DNA of 64,000 nucleotides from Uloborus plumipes (taxonomy: Eukaryota > Arthropoda > Arachnida > Araneae > Uloboridae). Below the pieces are notes generated by a model. That model saw nothing but the letters and a program-made list of their open reading frames with translations, was not told the origin of the DNA and did not search any database. A program made the translations under genes and the position numbers. The stretch is from NCBI GenBank assembly GCA_038373865.1, contig JAXGGA010003929.1, positions 31,250-95,249 on the forward strand, written 5' to 3'. Below are positions 1 through 13,000 of the stretch, one piece after another (position 1 is the first letter of the stretch; each line of letters starts with the position of its first letter).

Positions 1-1
1 T

Positions 2-298
2 TCATGCCAATGTAAATTTACTTATATAGGAAAGACACGACGCGCTCTAAAATTCCGTGTTAAAAAACATGAAAATTGTGTTAAAAAACAAGATTTCAAA
101 CGCTCTTCCATTGCCCAACATTGTTGGTCATGTGGCCATATTTTTGATTTTTCCTCTGCAAAAATTATCCAAAGTTGTTCTTCGATATTTGATTTAGATA
201 TTCGGGAATCCTATTATATCTGGAAAAATTCTGATTTAGTTGTCAATGATTTGTCTAGCACTCCTCCTTTCTCTAACATTTGGAAATCTCTTATTTAA
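2..298 (+). CDS. Penelope-like element, C-terminal GIY-YIG endonuclease domain (5' part outside window)
   Basis: An open frame enters from the left edge and ends at TAA 296-298, giving about 98 residues. It shows the GIY-YIG nuclease pattern: a Cys-x-Cys pair just before T-Y-I-G-K-T-R-R (nt 20-43), a basic stretch with R and H (around nt 50-65), then S-I-A-Q-H-C-W-S-C-G-H followed by F-D-F, and a downstream R-E-S-Y-Y-I-W carrying the likely catalytic Glu. In Penelope-like retroelements this domain follows the reverse transcriptase and nicks DNA for target-primed insertion. The Cys/His residues around the nuclease core are typical of that group. The RT domain would lie left of the window, so whether the element is complete cannot be judged. 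The hammerhead-like fold 150 bp downstream supports the assignment. Bacterial-type GIY-YIG homing nucleases are a less likely alternative. Confidence 0.8.
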   Translation, partial: SCQCKFTYIGKTRRALKFRVKKHENCVKKQDFKRSSIAQHCWSCGHIFDFSSAKIIQSCSSIFDLDIRESYYIWKNSDLVVNDLSSTPPFSNIWKSLI

Positions 299-700
299 AA
301 ACTTTTTCGTCTGTGACGTAATCTTTGTTGCGCAGTTGTCGTGTTTAACCCATGACGTAATTGTTTCTGCGTACCTACTCTTCCTGTTCTGTTTATTTAC
401 CCTCGCGTTTCTTGCATTCCTGGTTCACTTGACTGGTGTCAGTGAACCATCATCTTTTTGCACTGATGATGGGGCTTCATTTATAATAGCCCCGAAATAG
501 CTATTTGCTAGAGTTTTCTAACTCTTTTTAATCCTTTTATTTGTACTTGTAGACACGTTGTCTTGCATTTTTAACTTCATTAACGTTCACTATATCCTTA
601 GCGCTTGAGTAAACATTTCTTTGGAATGTTGTCCCTCAAGGAAAACTATCCTTGACAAGCAAGTCATTGCATTTTGTATGGATACGTTTTGTTTTCCAGC
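299..700 (+). other. 3' non-coding tail of the Penelope-like element (limits uncertain)
   Basis: This stretch follows the endonuclease stop codon. It holds an inverted repeat GGTTCAC (422-428) / GTGAACC (442-448), the hammerhead-like fold, and a small hairpin with GAGTT/AACTC arms just after it. I could not place the end of the element; no target duplication can be tested because the left end is outside the window. Confidence 0.35.
454..513 (+). ncRNA. Hammerhead ribozyme-like fold (type I) downstream of the Penelope-like ORF
   Basis: The conserved core CTGATGA (463-469) and GAAA (494-497) flank a 6-bp stem II (471-476 with 488-493). Stem III is 3 bp with a 2-nt loop (497-499 with 502-504). 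The predicted cleavage position follows U505, in the triplet A-U-U. Stem I pairs 460-462 with 506-508 and, beyond an internal loop, 454-457 with 510-513 (one G-U pair). A very short stem III is known in type I hammerheads of Penelope-like elements. One oddity is an extra T at 470 between the core and stem II. The fold was derived by hand; activity is inferred. Confidence 0.55.
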
Positions 701-1426
701 ATCAAAAATAATATGTTAAGTATTGCTTTTACATTAATAGTAAGTTATAAAATGTCACATCAAAAATTAAAAATAACTAGTTACACTTTGTGCGAATCTT
801 AATACTTATGAGTAATATAAGTATTTCAAACTATTTCTCATATGCATTTATTTCTACTACCTGCCGCATGTATGTTAACATAAAATATATTAGTTACAAC
901 ATTATTTTAATTAAATGCATGTCCACCCTTTTACTTAGAAATAAAATTTTAGCGTGGTGAAGGATAAAAAAAAAACAATAAAAGCAATTGGATGTTGAAG
1001 AATTTAATCTTTGAATTTGTTTTTATTTATAAAATATAAATTTTCAAATATTCTAACCGTGTCAATATAAAATAGTGCACATATCTTTAAGTAATATTTT
1101 CCATTTCATCCTTACAAAGTCTTTTTTTTTCATGCAATTGATCATTGTTATGGTCCTCATATACTCCTAAATAAAATTGAACTTTTTGAAATACTTCATG
1201 TAGTACTTTTTTGCTTTGAAACCAAAATCATTGGTATATTTTTGTCTAATTAGTAGATAGTTTATCGCATCTTTCAATATATTAGAAAACCTGCAATACA
1301 AATTTAGGAATCGGACAACTCTGGTGAATTCAGTAAGTACTTTATTAAGTACTTTCATATTTAATGCACTGTAAAAAATAGATGTTTTTTTACAGTATAA
1401 TACATCTAATTTTATAGTAACAAACT
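701..1426. other. AT-rich non-coding stretch
   Basis: No convincing ORF, RNA gene or transposon end seen. The last 60 bp begin to resemble the tandem units that follow (cagtaa/ctgtaaaa motifs). Confidence 0.5.
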
Positions 1427-2210
1427 AAAAATTGCTAATTTTACAGTAAGAAACTGCAAAACTGCTGATTTGCAGTAATAAACTGTAAAATTGCTAATTT
1501 TACAGAGTATTGCTGTTTATTTTACAATTGAATCTGTGAGTGCATTAACAATGTAAGTCAATAACTTCAAATTGTTCAGGATAAAGAGAAAACGTCTGAA
1601 TTCTAGCATTACTAAAAATTGCTAATTTTGCAGTAATAAACTGCAAAACTGCTGATTTGCAGTAATGAACTGTGAAATTGCTAATTTTACAGAGTATTAC
1701 TGTTTATTTTACAATTGAATCGGTGAGTGCATTAACCCTTTAAGCGGTTTGCCCGTACGGTGTACGTGCTACCCGAAATTGGCCTCATCTGGTTTGCCCG
1801 TACGGCATACGGGCATCGATATTTTCAGATTTCCTTTTCTGGTTTTCCCGAAATGTTCGGAAAATTGTGAACCTCAAAATTCACAGTAAGTGTGAGAGAA
1901 ATTTTTGCATAATTTGTAAACCATTCATTACTGCATGCAGAATGTACTTGAAAAAAGAACATATTTCGGGATTTTGTGACCAAAATTGTAAAATAAAAAA
2001 TATTGTAAAAGCATTGAAAACGAAAAAAATTTTTTTTAATTCTTTATATTCTTATTGTGTTAAGTATGGTACTTAACTATATGCAATAAAAAAATATGCC
2101 TTTTTTGGAAGCATTTCTGGTAAAATAATTGACCGCTTAAAGGGTTAACAATGTAAGTCAAGAACTTTAAATTGTTCAGGAGAACGAGAAAATGTCTTAA
2201 TTCTAGCATT
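1427..2210. repeat. Tandem duplication of a ~185-bp unit, second copy interrupted by a MITE
   Basis: Copy 1 spans about 1427-1610. Copy 2 spans about 1612-1735 and resumes at 2145-2210. Both begin ctaaaaattgctaatttt and end gaattctagcatt (attctagcatt in copy 2). They share the run tgtttattttacaattgaat and the site gtgagtgcattaa. Inside each unit a shorter motif built on ctgtaaaa/ttttacag recurs. Copy 1 is uninterrupted and therefore records the pre-insertion state of the site where the 1736-2144 element landed. Divergence between copies is low, suggesting a fairly recent duplication. Nothing suggests coding function. Confidence 0.8.
1736..2144. mobile_element. piggyBac-type MITE (409 bp) flanked by TTAA
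   Basis: The ends are CCCTTTAAGCGGT and its exact inverse (13 bp), flanked by TTAA at 1732-1735 and 2145-2148. TTAA duplication plus ends starting CCC is diagnostic of piggyBac. Near the left end the motif ggtttgcccgtacgg occurs twice (1746-1760 and 1791-1805), like the subterminal repeats of this superfamily. There is no transposase. A short open frame at 1867-2076 has six Cys residues but does not convincingly match the piggyBac C-terminal finger, so I do not call it a gene. It depends on an autonomous relative elsewhere for movement. Confidence 0.85.
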
Positions 2211-2745
2211 GTTTCTACTGTCAACGTTCAAATAACGGGCCCCGTATCTTTTGAATTAGTAACCTGACTGACGTGATTTTTGACCTCAACACGCATCTTG
2301 CCTCCCACAGCTGATATTATTTTTGCACTCAAGTCAATTTTAAACTGGAACCTTTGCTGCCAGTAGTATACTGTTGTGTTTATAGGATAATACAGCTAGT
2401 TTTGTGGTAATGAACTAAAAGAGTGGTAATTTATTTATTTATTTATTTAAAGTATTGCGCACTACAGACAAATCCAATTACAGCGGCAAGTATAACAATT
2501 ACATATAAAACAAATTATACATTAAAAATATTGAAACATATAGACTTAAAACAATTAAAAGGCAGGTTAAAAATATCTGAGACACGACAAGGAGTTAAAA
2601 TTTTGTAATAAACTGTAAAACTGCTGCTTTGAGGTGATAAACGGTAAAATTGCTAATTTTAATTTATTACTGTGAATTTTACAGTTTTAACCTGGAACTT
2701 GCCAGCATAATACTGCAAAAACAAGTTTATTTTTTGCAGCGTATA
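2211..2745. repeat. Diverged relative of the 1.4-2.2 kb repeat, with (TTTA)n tract
   Basis: Motifs such as aataaactgtaaaactgctg and ggtaaaattgctaatttt recur at 2607-2660, as in the tandem units at 1427-2210. Between the two parts lies about 180 bp starting with a TTTA repeat (2430-2450), which could be a small insertion with its tail on the minus strand. Family not recognised. Confidence 0.4.
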
Positions 2746-5545
2746 ATTTCAAGACATTTCATTTTATTTATGATTTTTTTTTAAATGCTCGTTAACTAAA
2801 ACTGATAAAAAAAAGCTACGTCTGTTTCAATTTTTTTTCTCAATGCGTTTATTTAAAGATCCCCAATATTACGTTAACATCTTTTTAATCTTGCCATAGA
2901 AAGCTTTCTAATGAAACTCTTGCATTAAGTTCTTAGAAGATAAAGCTCAAAAGCAATTAAAATTCGCTTTCATCTCTTTATGCACCACACTCGTTTCTCT
3001 ATTTCGGATTCTCCTCTTATTCTTTGCCTCACAATAAGCTGAAGCCAAGTGATAATTCCAACTTCAAACCTCACGCTGGAATAAACTTAAGAAGAATTTT
3101 TCAACTTTCTCGTAACTTTCCTGGTAACTTCACTCTGAAGCTGTGCAGTGTCAATAACAACTGTGTAATAACTGTTAAACAATGAAAGGGAAAAGTTTCC
3201 AGGCAGGGAGGTTTGTAGCCGGCCGCGATAAGGGAGCTCTTCAAACGTGGATGGCATCGTGAATAAAGAGGAATCCCTTCTAAGCAATTCCGAGTTCTTG
3301 AAATATAGTGGAGTTTTTAGAGATCCTAAAAGTTAAAAGTATGTTTATTTATAAAACAGATGCTTTAAAGAAAAGAATTGGGAAATAGAGGAAATGCAAC
3401 CGTAAGTTATTCATAGACATTTACTTTCAAAAAATTAACGTTAGAATTGCACTTTAAAAACTACATCAAACAGTATTTTTAATGACAGTTTCAGAAAAGT
3501 AGGTTGTAAAGTAATAAAGAAAAGAAGATGCAAGGAAATTCTAAAGTAAGCATTTTTTTGTAACCTTACACCATAACATGATGCCAGCTGTGCTGACTTC
3601 ACTGCTATGGAGTAATTTAATCGATGTATCTGGTGTAAAGTAACACATCACGTGTGAAAGGTTACACGCAAGGTTAAGGTAATGTGACTATATCGTAAGG
3701 TTTCATAAATTTCTGTGTAAAGTTATGCTAGAATTCTATGTCAAAAAAAAGGAAAAAAAAAAACATGGATCAGGCTAGAAGATTACTATCAATTCGCCAT
3801 TGATTTACTGTCGACCAGGTTCATGCTTACCACTACCAATAAACTTTACACAAATTCGTAAGTTATTTAAAGATACACGATAGGTACGAACCACGAATCG
3901 CAAACTTACCGCGTACAGAACATGCGCGTTTTACCACTGCGCCGGTAGACTTTAAGAACTCTGCGCCAATAAACACGTATCTGCAGTAATATGAATTTTT
4001 TTGGCTATTAGATGCTTATTTTTTTATTTTACTTTTCAAGCACAAAGGTATTTATTCAAATCTAAATACTGCATGTGTTTAAGTCAATTCGTAAATGATC
4101 GAGAAAAAAGGTATTGGTATGAAGCACTTTATAAATACAACATGAACCAAAAATCTGCTTTCTCAGAGGTGTTTTGAAATCCATTTTGAAAAAGTGTGCC
4201 GAAAAAGGGACAAGAGTTTGTATTGAAAAAATGTAGAAAACTTTCATTATTCGCAGTGCATAGCATCCGTCACTGTTAAAAAGAAGTCAGAAATATTATC
4301 TGAAGTGTATGGCGTAGTTGAACTTAGTCGCTGTATTAGATGTATTTCAACCCTATATTATTATGACATTTTAAGTACAATTTGCTTATAATTAAGCATC
4401 TAAGTGTACAATAAATAAAAAGAAAACATATATACATATGATAAAATTATCATATCATTTGAATTGCAAGGGAGGAGGGGGAATATAGCTTAAAATTCAT
4501 CAAAACATGCGATTAAAAAAAGAGGGTGATAATGTAAAATAAACTCCGTATAATTTTAGAAAATTTGCGTAAAACAGAAATGTTTTTCTCTTTTTCATCG
4601 CGGGTAAGATTATGTACCTCAAAGCAAGACTAGAGAAAAGTAAAAAATGGCGATTTTCACTTTTTTACTGCATTGGGTTTAGAATCTTGTTCCTCGTCTA
4701 CCAGTGAGAACGTTACTCCATAAAATAAATTCCTTCACAATTATTTTGCGGTGTAAAAAGAGCTCGTCCCATCCTTATTATGCATGAGACAAACGTTTTC
4801 GTGCTCTCCTGAAAAGTAACAAAAATTGACTTCTGTTAGGCTGGAAGTTGAAAACTAGCCATTTATCTGAAAAACTCCACACTGCAAAGCCCATCTTATT
4901 CGCGCACATTATGATAAGCAGATCTCTGCATGCGATAACGTCAGATATCATTATCTTTGAAATAACCCCCTATGTAGCATTTGACAAAATGAATAATTTC
5001 ACACAATTATAGCAATCACAACCTTGTTAAAAGCTTAAGTTATGACAGACACAATGCAGAAGCGCTGGTATCACACTCAAAGCAACATATTAAATTCAAG
5101 CTACAAATAGAAATCTATGAAAAGATCAGAGGAATTTCACGAGTACAACTTTGGGATTTCACATCGAAATAAATGGCAGGAGGATAATTGCATTGCTTTT
5201 CGACCGGTCTCTGACGCTAATCTAATCATCCTGATAATTCAGCGATGGGAAATTGAGCTAAACGATAATTACGATCAATATAACTGTTCCATTTTATTTA
5301 TCGAGTCATGCTTTAGTGTCGCTCCCAATTTCAAGCAATGCGATTCGGTGCCTTTGTTTACAATGAGATGCTTCAGTATCCAATACGGGTTAAAATAATA
5401 TGTGCATATTCCTAGAACAAATATCGTTGAATGTAGAGGGAAAAAAATACAAAAATGGTTTTATGAATTTAAAAGAATCATGTCTTTCAGTTTCTCAGTA
5501 ATTTCATTTAAAATGAATTGCCTTAAAACAAATACCGTAAAGTCT
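2746..5545. other. Non-coding stretch with minor features
   Basis: AT-rich, with no gene recognised. A locally GC-richer block lies at 3150-3290 (open on the minus strand for 66 codons, no family recognised). An imperfect hairpin pairs tgtaaccttacacc (3559-3572) with ggtgtaaagtaaca (3632-3645). A degraded tRNA-like segment at 3882-3947 is listed separately. Confidence 0.4.
3882..3947 (-). repeat. Possible degraded tRNA-derived SINE head (minus strand)
   Basis: Read on the minus strand, ggcgcagtggtaaaacgcgc resembles a pol III A box and D arm. About 30 bp later gtttgcgattcgtgg resembles a B box with one extra base. Spacing is tRNA-like but the arms do not pair well enough for a functional tRNA. 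It is best viewed as a SINE relic or chance. Confidence 0.3.
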
Positions 5546-5589
5546 CGACTTACGCGAGGGATACGTTCCGAGAACCCTCGTGTAAGTCG
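5546..5589. repeat. 15-bp inverted repeat (hairpin)
   Basis: CGACTTACGCGAGGG (5546-5560) and CCCTCGTGTAAGTCG (5575-5589) are inverse copies with one G-T type mismatch, separated by 14 bp. The block is GC-rich against its surroundings. It could be the end of a foldback element; no partner end was found. Confidence 0.55.
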
Positions 5590-5943
5590 AAATGTCTCGA
5601 GCTGCTTACGACCCACTACTTCATTCCGAAGATGTTCGTATTGCGGGCGAAGAGTTCACGTTAGCTCCACAATTCGTTATCGCGTTGTAGCGCGTGTGCA
5701 CTATATACTCAATTGAAATTTAGTCAAAGCACTATCTTCCACAGAGACATTAACTCATAGGACACACATTTATGCAAATGAGAAGCACAAGATGCATTTT
5801 GTACTAAAAAAAAATCCACATATTGTTTCTTAATGTTCCTTCCTTTTTGTTTGCTAGCTCCTTTATAAAGGATGACGTTTGCTGTGTAAGTCATCGGGCT
5901 AGAACATCTAAAAAATCAATAAACGAGTACTACTACAGGAACA

Positions 5944-5947
<4 letters not shown>

Positions 5948-6024
<77 letters not shown>
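5948..6024. repeat. (AT)n microsatellite
   Basis: Uninterrupted AT dinucleotide tract. It continues after the hAT-like element at 8573, so that element split one tract. Open frames reading Ile-Tyr repeats here are artefacts. Confidence 0.95.
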
Positions 6025-6027
<3 letters not shown>

Positions 6028-6618
6028 GGTGATTCAAAAAAATTTTTTTGTGAATTTCTCTGGTCTTACCCCGCAGTTTTTTTACACTATTCATGAATGT
6101 GATGTATGTGAAATTTTAGCTCAATTGAATAATATTTAGAGGTCGCTCAACGCGATCGAATTCTGTTAAAAATTAGCAATTTCGAGAGTTGGAGTATATA
6201 TAGCTTCATTACCCGAAATAATATTATTCTTCATATAAAATGGAATAACTCAAAACGTTAGTTTACTCTGCTAAGTAATTAGTCAATAAAATAATAGCTC
6301 AAAGTGAGTTGTAACGATTACCCCCCCCCCCGCTCCAAAGCTGCATTATCTCTTACCTGAGTTTGGGTAGAAAATGCAGCTGCAAGCTCGGGCTGTGGTT
6401 TTTGTTTTCTTTTCGGTTGTTTGAGGTGTATGAGTTTATTTCGTTAAAACACCTAGCATCCACTGTAGACAGGGCCAAGTATAAGTGACAGAAAGCCACT
6501 TTGATAGTAGCTGCTACAGTACAAAGTATGGGTCAAAATGGGGAGAATTTGACAACGTCCATAAAACGGTAAATGCAAACTATTCGCTCTGAATTGGCCG
6601 TTAACTTACAAAAGTGGT

Positions 6619-7852
6619 TTAAATCTAGGACTTCCTTTGATAGTTCACTGGAACGAAACACTTATGCATATTGGGAAAATGAAGGATGATTGGCGGGTTT
6701 CATACCAGTATTAGGATCAGGAACACAAGCATTGATGATTTACTTCTGGGTTCTAGTAAGTTAGTCAGGCATTGGAATTGCTACGGAAAATGCTGCTATA
6801 CGATAACCAATTAGATAAATGGGAACTTACTGAGCTCGTACGTGGTATGTGTTTCAATACGACATGCATTGCCGGTACTAAAGTTGGAGCATGTTTGAAC
6901 TTGGGGGAAAAAAACTAGAGAAGCAACTTTTATATTGTGCTTTCCGCCATTATATTTTAGACATTGTGTTTTCTGTGGTATTACAACCGAAATCTATTCT
7001 ACTCTTGGTCTCTCGGTATTTTAACCGATAAACCAAGAAATAGGTAGAATTGGGGTATTTGCGTGCAATGTCAGATGCGATGTTCACGCAATTGCGTGGA
7101 ACCATCCACTGCCATTGGATCTACAATACTGCTTTTTAAGCGGTTTTAGCAATCATAGCCCAGAATAAAACATTCTAATTTTAAACCTGGAGTGAGGAAT
7201 GATGAGGTTGAGGAGTTCGTAGCACATTCAGAGCAACGTGCAACTAGTAATGGAAATTGCGCAAAGTTAACTTCTGATGACCCATGTAAAAGAAGTGTCC
7301 AAGGAAGATACTAGAGCTGAGTGCGATTTTCTTGAGCAGAGCACCTTCTCTTGGTGTATGTTTTCGTGTCCCAGGAGTGATTCCTCGTGTTATATCTGTG
7401 TTAAAGATTCTTTATGGCTTCAAGTTATGGATATTTCTCAACCAGTTCTAACTTGCAGCTGGACAAACAAACGGTATTCGTAACATATGAATGTGATTTC
7501 TTTCACATTCTTATCGTTAATGGGAAAGAATATCTAAGAGCTGGGTTCCCAGCAACCCTTTTTGTGCAAGCACTAAGAAATGATTTGGAATATTTTTAGC
7601 GTCCTTATTCATGTAAAGAAGAAACTCAAAATATATCAGCTGTTTGATCCTGAGCATTCGAATCTTTAAGATAGTTACCAACAAGGCTTTATACTACCAA
7701 AGAAACTGAGGATTGTAAACGTCAATACGGAGCGTGGCATGGCCCTTATTGAAGCATTTGTTAAGACTATTACTAACGACGAAAAACAAAGACAGTGTCT
7801 TCTTCAAGTTTTACAGGAACACAGAAAAGGTTTCAAAGTTGCAAAAAAGTAA
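6619..7852 (+). pseudogene. hAT-like transposase remnant
   Basis: There is no long open frame, but pieces in different frames align in order with the 38-42 kb transposase. L-P-L-I-V-H-W-N-E-T-L (about 6630-6663) matches the V-T-L-H-W-D-G-K-L block. R-G-M-C-F-N-T-T-x-I-A-G-T-K-V-G-A-C (6841-6894) matches the C-C-D-T-T-A-S-N-T-G block. L-E-K-Q-L-L-Y-C-A-F-R-H-Y (about 6915-6953) matches the Cys/His block. V-N-V-N-T-E-R-G-M-A-L-I (7712 onward) to L-L-Q-V-L-Q-E-H-R-K and stop 7850-7852 matches the C-terminus. Asp is replaced by Asn in the first two blocks. Frameshifts and stops make it non-functional. Confidence 0.7.
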
Positions 7853-8059
7853 CCTTAAAAAGTATTGCTAGAATTAATGAGCGAATTACTATATATTTAA
7901 TGTATTTAAATTTGTTTTTTATATTTTTTCCGTATTTGATTAGTTTTCATACTTTTCTGCATTTCATTGGTTTTTCAGATATATAGTTCATTTTGCGATT
8001 GCACTCTTTTTTTCTTCGGAGATATAAAAAAGCAATAAAGTAACTTTATTATTATTATT

Positions 8060-8560
8060 ATTTACGTTCGCATTTGTGCCACTATCACAAAATTTGAAGT
8101 ACTCCTAAATGTAAATATAGTTTAGTAAAATTTTGGGCGAACAATTCAGTGTATATAAAGGGCCTAAATAAGACGGTAAGACGAATAAAAATACAAAGGC
8201 TACTTTTTTCTATAGATATCATTTACGATCACGTTTTTGTCAATATCACGAAATTTCAAGGCGTTTGGGCGACCTCTAAATGTTAATATATTTTGCCAAA
8301 ATTTTGCACAAATAATCAGTGTATGTAGTGGCACAAAATAAGAGGGTAAGACGCACAAAAATACAAAGGCTACTTTTTTCTATAGATATGATTTACGATC
8401 ACGTTTTTGTCAATATCACGAAATTTCAAGGCGTTTGAGCGACCTCTAAATATTAATATATTTTGCCAAAATTTTGCACAAATAATCAGTGTATATAGTG
8501 GCACAAAATAAGAGGGTAAGACGCACAAAAATACAAAGTTTATTTTTTTCCATACATTTC
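8060..8560. repeat. Three ~170-bp tandem copies at the right end of the hAT-like element
   Basis: Copies start at 8060 (divergent, 161 bp), 8221 and 8391 (170 bp each, nearly identical), each beginning atttacg and containing a run such as gcgacctctaaat. The outermost copy leads directly into the terminal inverted repeat, so the unit is a multiplied subterminal region, possibly an array of transposase binding sites. Confidence 0.8.
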
Positions 8561-8569
8561 TGAATCACC

Positions 8570-9816
<1,247 letters not shown>

Positions 9817-10019
9817 CAGTGCCAACTCGGTCATTTCGATCCATAGACTGCAGTATCGTGCTTATTATGCACTCATAAGCATAGAATACGAAAGTAACAG
9901 AGTTGTAGGCAAAAATTCTCTTATAGAGCAAAGAGAGCCAAAAAACTGGTATCTAATGTAAAATTAGAGTACCAGTGAGCAGTCGCAGCCCATATATCGA
10001 AATAACCGAGTTGGTGGTG
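9817..10019. mobile_element. MITE with TA target duplication (203 bp), Tc1/pogo-like
   Basis: The left end CAGTGCCAACTCGGTCATTT and the right end, read inverted, CACCACCAACTCGGTTATTT form terminal inverted repeats of about 35 bp with several mismatches; they continue to tagactgc / tgggctgc. TA flanks both sides (9815-9816 and 10020-10021). There is no coding capacity. TA duplication and CA start place it with Tc1/mariner/pogo; the exact family is unknown. Confidence 0.75.
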
Positions 10020-13000
10020 TATTGAAAGCTTCCTGTACGTTTCAAAACTTTAAATTCGATAATAAACTGAACGAAATACGAAGTTTTCTTTTAAAAAAAA
10101 TGCGCAAATTTTAGATTAAAGTATTGTAGTGATTTTTACATTAAATACCTATCAATTACTTTGACAATAAAACAATACTAACGACACAACTCAAAATCCT
10201 CGCAGGAAAACTTAATTTGCTTTTCCTTTTCCGAGTTATCAATTTAGATTTTAACTAGCATTTACCTAAAATCTCAAACGCAAGACAATTACAAAACGTA
10301 GTTTTTTACTAAAGACAAAAAAATGTCAATATTAAATTCAGCTACCACATAATAAGAGAGAAATCTGCATTTAACCCTTAACTAGTAAGGAGATTTTTTT
10401 TTAGTGGATATGGATAGATGGAGTGTAACTTAACACCGACAGTAATATTTTTTATGGGCCACACGAAACTAAGCAAATCAGAATTTTATCCAATACTTTT
10501 TGTATTGCTTATTGATTTTAATGCAGCTGGAACAATACCTTGTTTCACACATGCACACTACATGAATCCATATACATAACCATTACAAAGCGTTTGAACG
10601 TAAAATCCAGTTTTTCGGAGTATAAGACATTCCGCCTCGCCAAATAAAGTGCTTGGTAGATGAAGGGGTTATGTGACGAAACAGAAATTGCGAGTATTTA
10701 AAGTTCAAAGTTTTATTGTTGCATTTGTTGCAGATTTTTTGTTTTCTGGTTTTGTCGTTAGTGTGCGTATAAAATAGATCTAACGAGATCTACTTATTGA
10801 TGTCCCAAGTTTTATTTGCTTACTGGTGTCCATTGCTTACCATTTACTTGCATTGCATACCCTAAGTGTTCATTTTCTAAAATCTAACGTAGCCCCTTCA
10901 TTCGCAAAGCACTTCAATTCAGATTTAACATTAGATTGCACCAAGCAGGCAGTTTGGCTGCTTGGATCATATAGGATCGCATATTTATAAAAGAACTAAA
11001 GGAACGGAAGGTTATGTAACTACAATTGTTAATAAAAGCATTTAAATGTTGTATTAAATGATACTATGTTCGAAAAAATTGTGTCATACGGCCAGACGTA
11101 GTATTTTTGATTCTACGGTAGTATTTTTTCGGCCCAAATAAGGAGCGTAGTATGTTTCTGGCAACCCTGTTTCCAATACACTAATGACTTAATTAAAAGA
11201 TTTGGCGGATTTTTTTTTTTTTTCATTTTCATAGATTTCGCATTTCAGCAACATTGATTTTGGCAACGTTTGGAAACAGTAGTATTTTGTAATATTTTTT
11301 TTAGAGGAGGCGTAGTTTTTTTTTGTTCCAATTCTCTGGCAACCCTGTCTTTTTCCCGGTGAAGCGGTGAAGATGCTTTGGGACCCTGCTTGGCGCGTTT
11401 TCAAAAAGTCAACTACGCCAAATAGCTAGGGTTACCACGCTTGGCGCGCCTATCGTTCATTTAGCGAGAAAAGGGTACCTAAAGCACAGATTAACGAAAT
11501 ATCGTATCAATTGCGATATTGCATCGTTTTTTTAAAGTGTTTCATTTCGGAAAATGTATTGTTTTGTTTTTTAAGCTAGGAAAGATTATATACATAATTG
11601 GTTTTCTAACTGATATTAAAAAGCAGTCAAAAAGACAACTTGGGTAATCTAGTGCTAAATTTAGTTAACGCAATTACACATCTTACACAAATATTTTAAA
11701 CAACGTTCAATGAAAACCAAGAATATAATTAACTTACGTATGATTTAAATAAACTCATTACTAGTGGCAATAACTGAAAATAATGGAACTATGATCAAGG
11801 TTTAATCACGAATTGTAAATGCGTTTTCCTTTCAGCAATTATTGAGCCCTCATAGTACATTAAGGTCATTAGCATATAACTGAGGACATCAGACCGAACT
11901 GAAAATCTATGCGAGTTAATCGGCATAGTCTCATAGATTTTCCGAACATTCGATCAATGCTGTGTCGCCCTACTCTTTCCATCCTATTTCCTTCCGGACA
12001 AATTCTCTCATCTGGAACTTTCGTTGAGACGGTCAACACATCCCCTAATAGAATGGTCATTTCAAGTCCCGGCATATTTTCGGTTCATTATCAGCTCTGC
12101 TCCACTGACCGTTATGTTTCTTGGGTATTTAATGATTTCGTATCAGTTTCAGTAATGCTGTTTTAGGTTTAGCAATCACCGAGCGTTTTACTTAAATAGC
12201 GAACAATATTTTTAAGCTATATTTTAGCAATTAAATATACTTTCACAAAAAAGCTTTTGAGTTTGGGAAAATATTTGATGCTCAGAAACCTGTTTCGTAA
12301 AATCATTGCACACTTAGATATTCAAGTCTAATATTTCAGGGTTTTCCAGCGTATGTAATGAAATACTTTTAAGTCATGAAACCAACCCCTATTAGTACCC
12401 CATTTGTCCTTTTTTAACAATACAAAATACGTATAAAAGAGGTTACTACATTTTAATAATACCTCGTTTTATCATTCATAACCATGTGTGACAGCTAAAA
12501 ATAACGCAATGTAGAATTTGTTTTGTGTACATGTATCTTCGAAAGCACGTCAGTACCAATTTATGTTTGGATGGAAACTAAACTGAAGTGGCACCTCTAC
12601 TTTTTTGCTTTTTTTTTTTTTTTTTGTCGAAGTGAGATGCCTGAGGAGCTATTTCTTAAAAATATATTTTTTCTCACTGATTATTTCTAGTAATTCTATT
12701 TACACCATACTGAATTTTTCATGGCACAAATCAAAAAATATTTTTTGCGATGAGCATTTAGGGCACGTAATTGCATATTTTTACGTATAGCCTGATAAAA
12801 AACATAGCAAGACTAAAGAGCTGATAAATATGTTTTTCATAACTGGTTAATTGAGATGTCGCACAAAAGCATTTTGCAGAGCTTAACGGGAAAAAAATGC
12901 AAAATCCAATTCTTGAAATCGATTTGTGAGCTGCACCAAAAATCCTATATAATTTTATCGGCAATAAATTCTCAGAGGTGTATGATATAAGTTTAGGAAC

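Noticed and set aside
1867..2076. 69-codon Cys-containing frame inside the piggyBac MITE, considered as a transposase finger
   Set aside because: Cys spacing does not match the C-terminal finger of the superfamily well, and the start would be GTG.
11869..12166. Overlapping open frames on both strands in a GC-richer island, considered as a host exon
   Set aside because: No recognisable protein on either strand and no clear splice sites; kept only as a remark in the stretch description.
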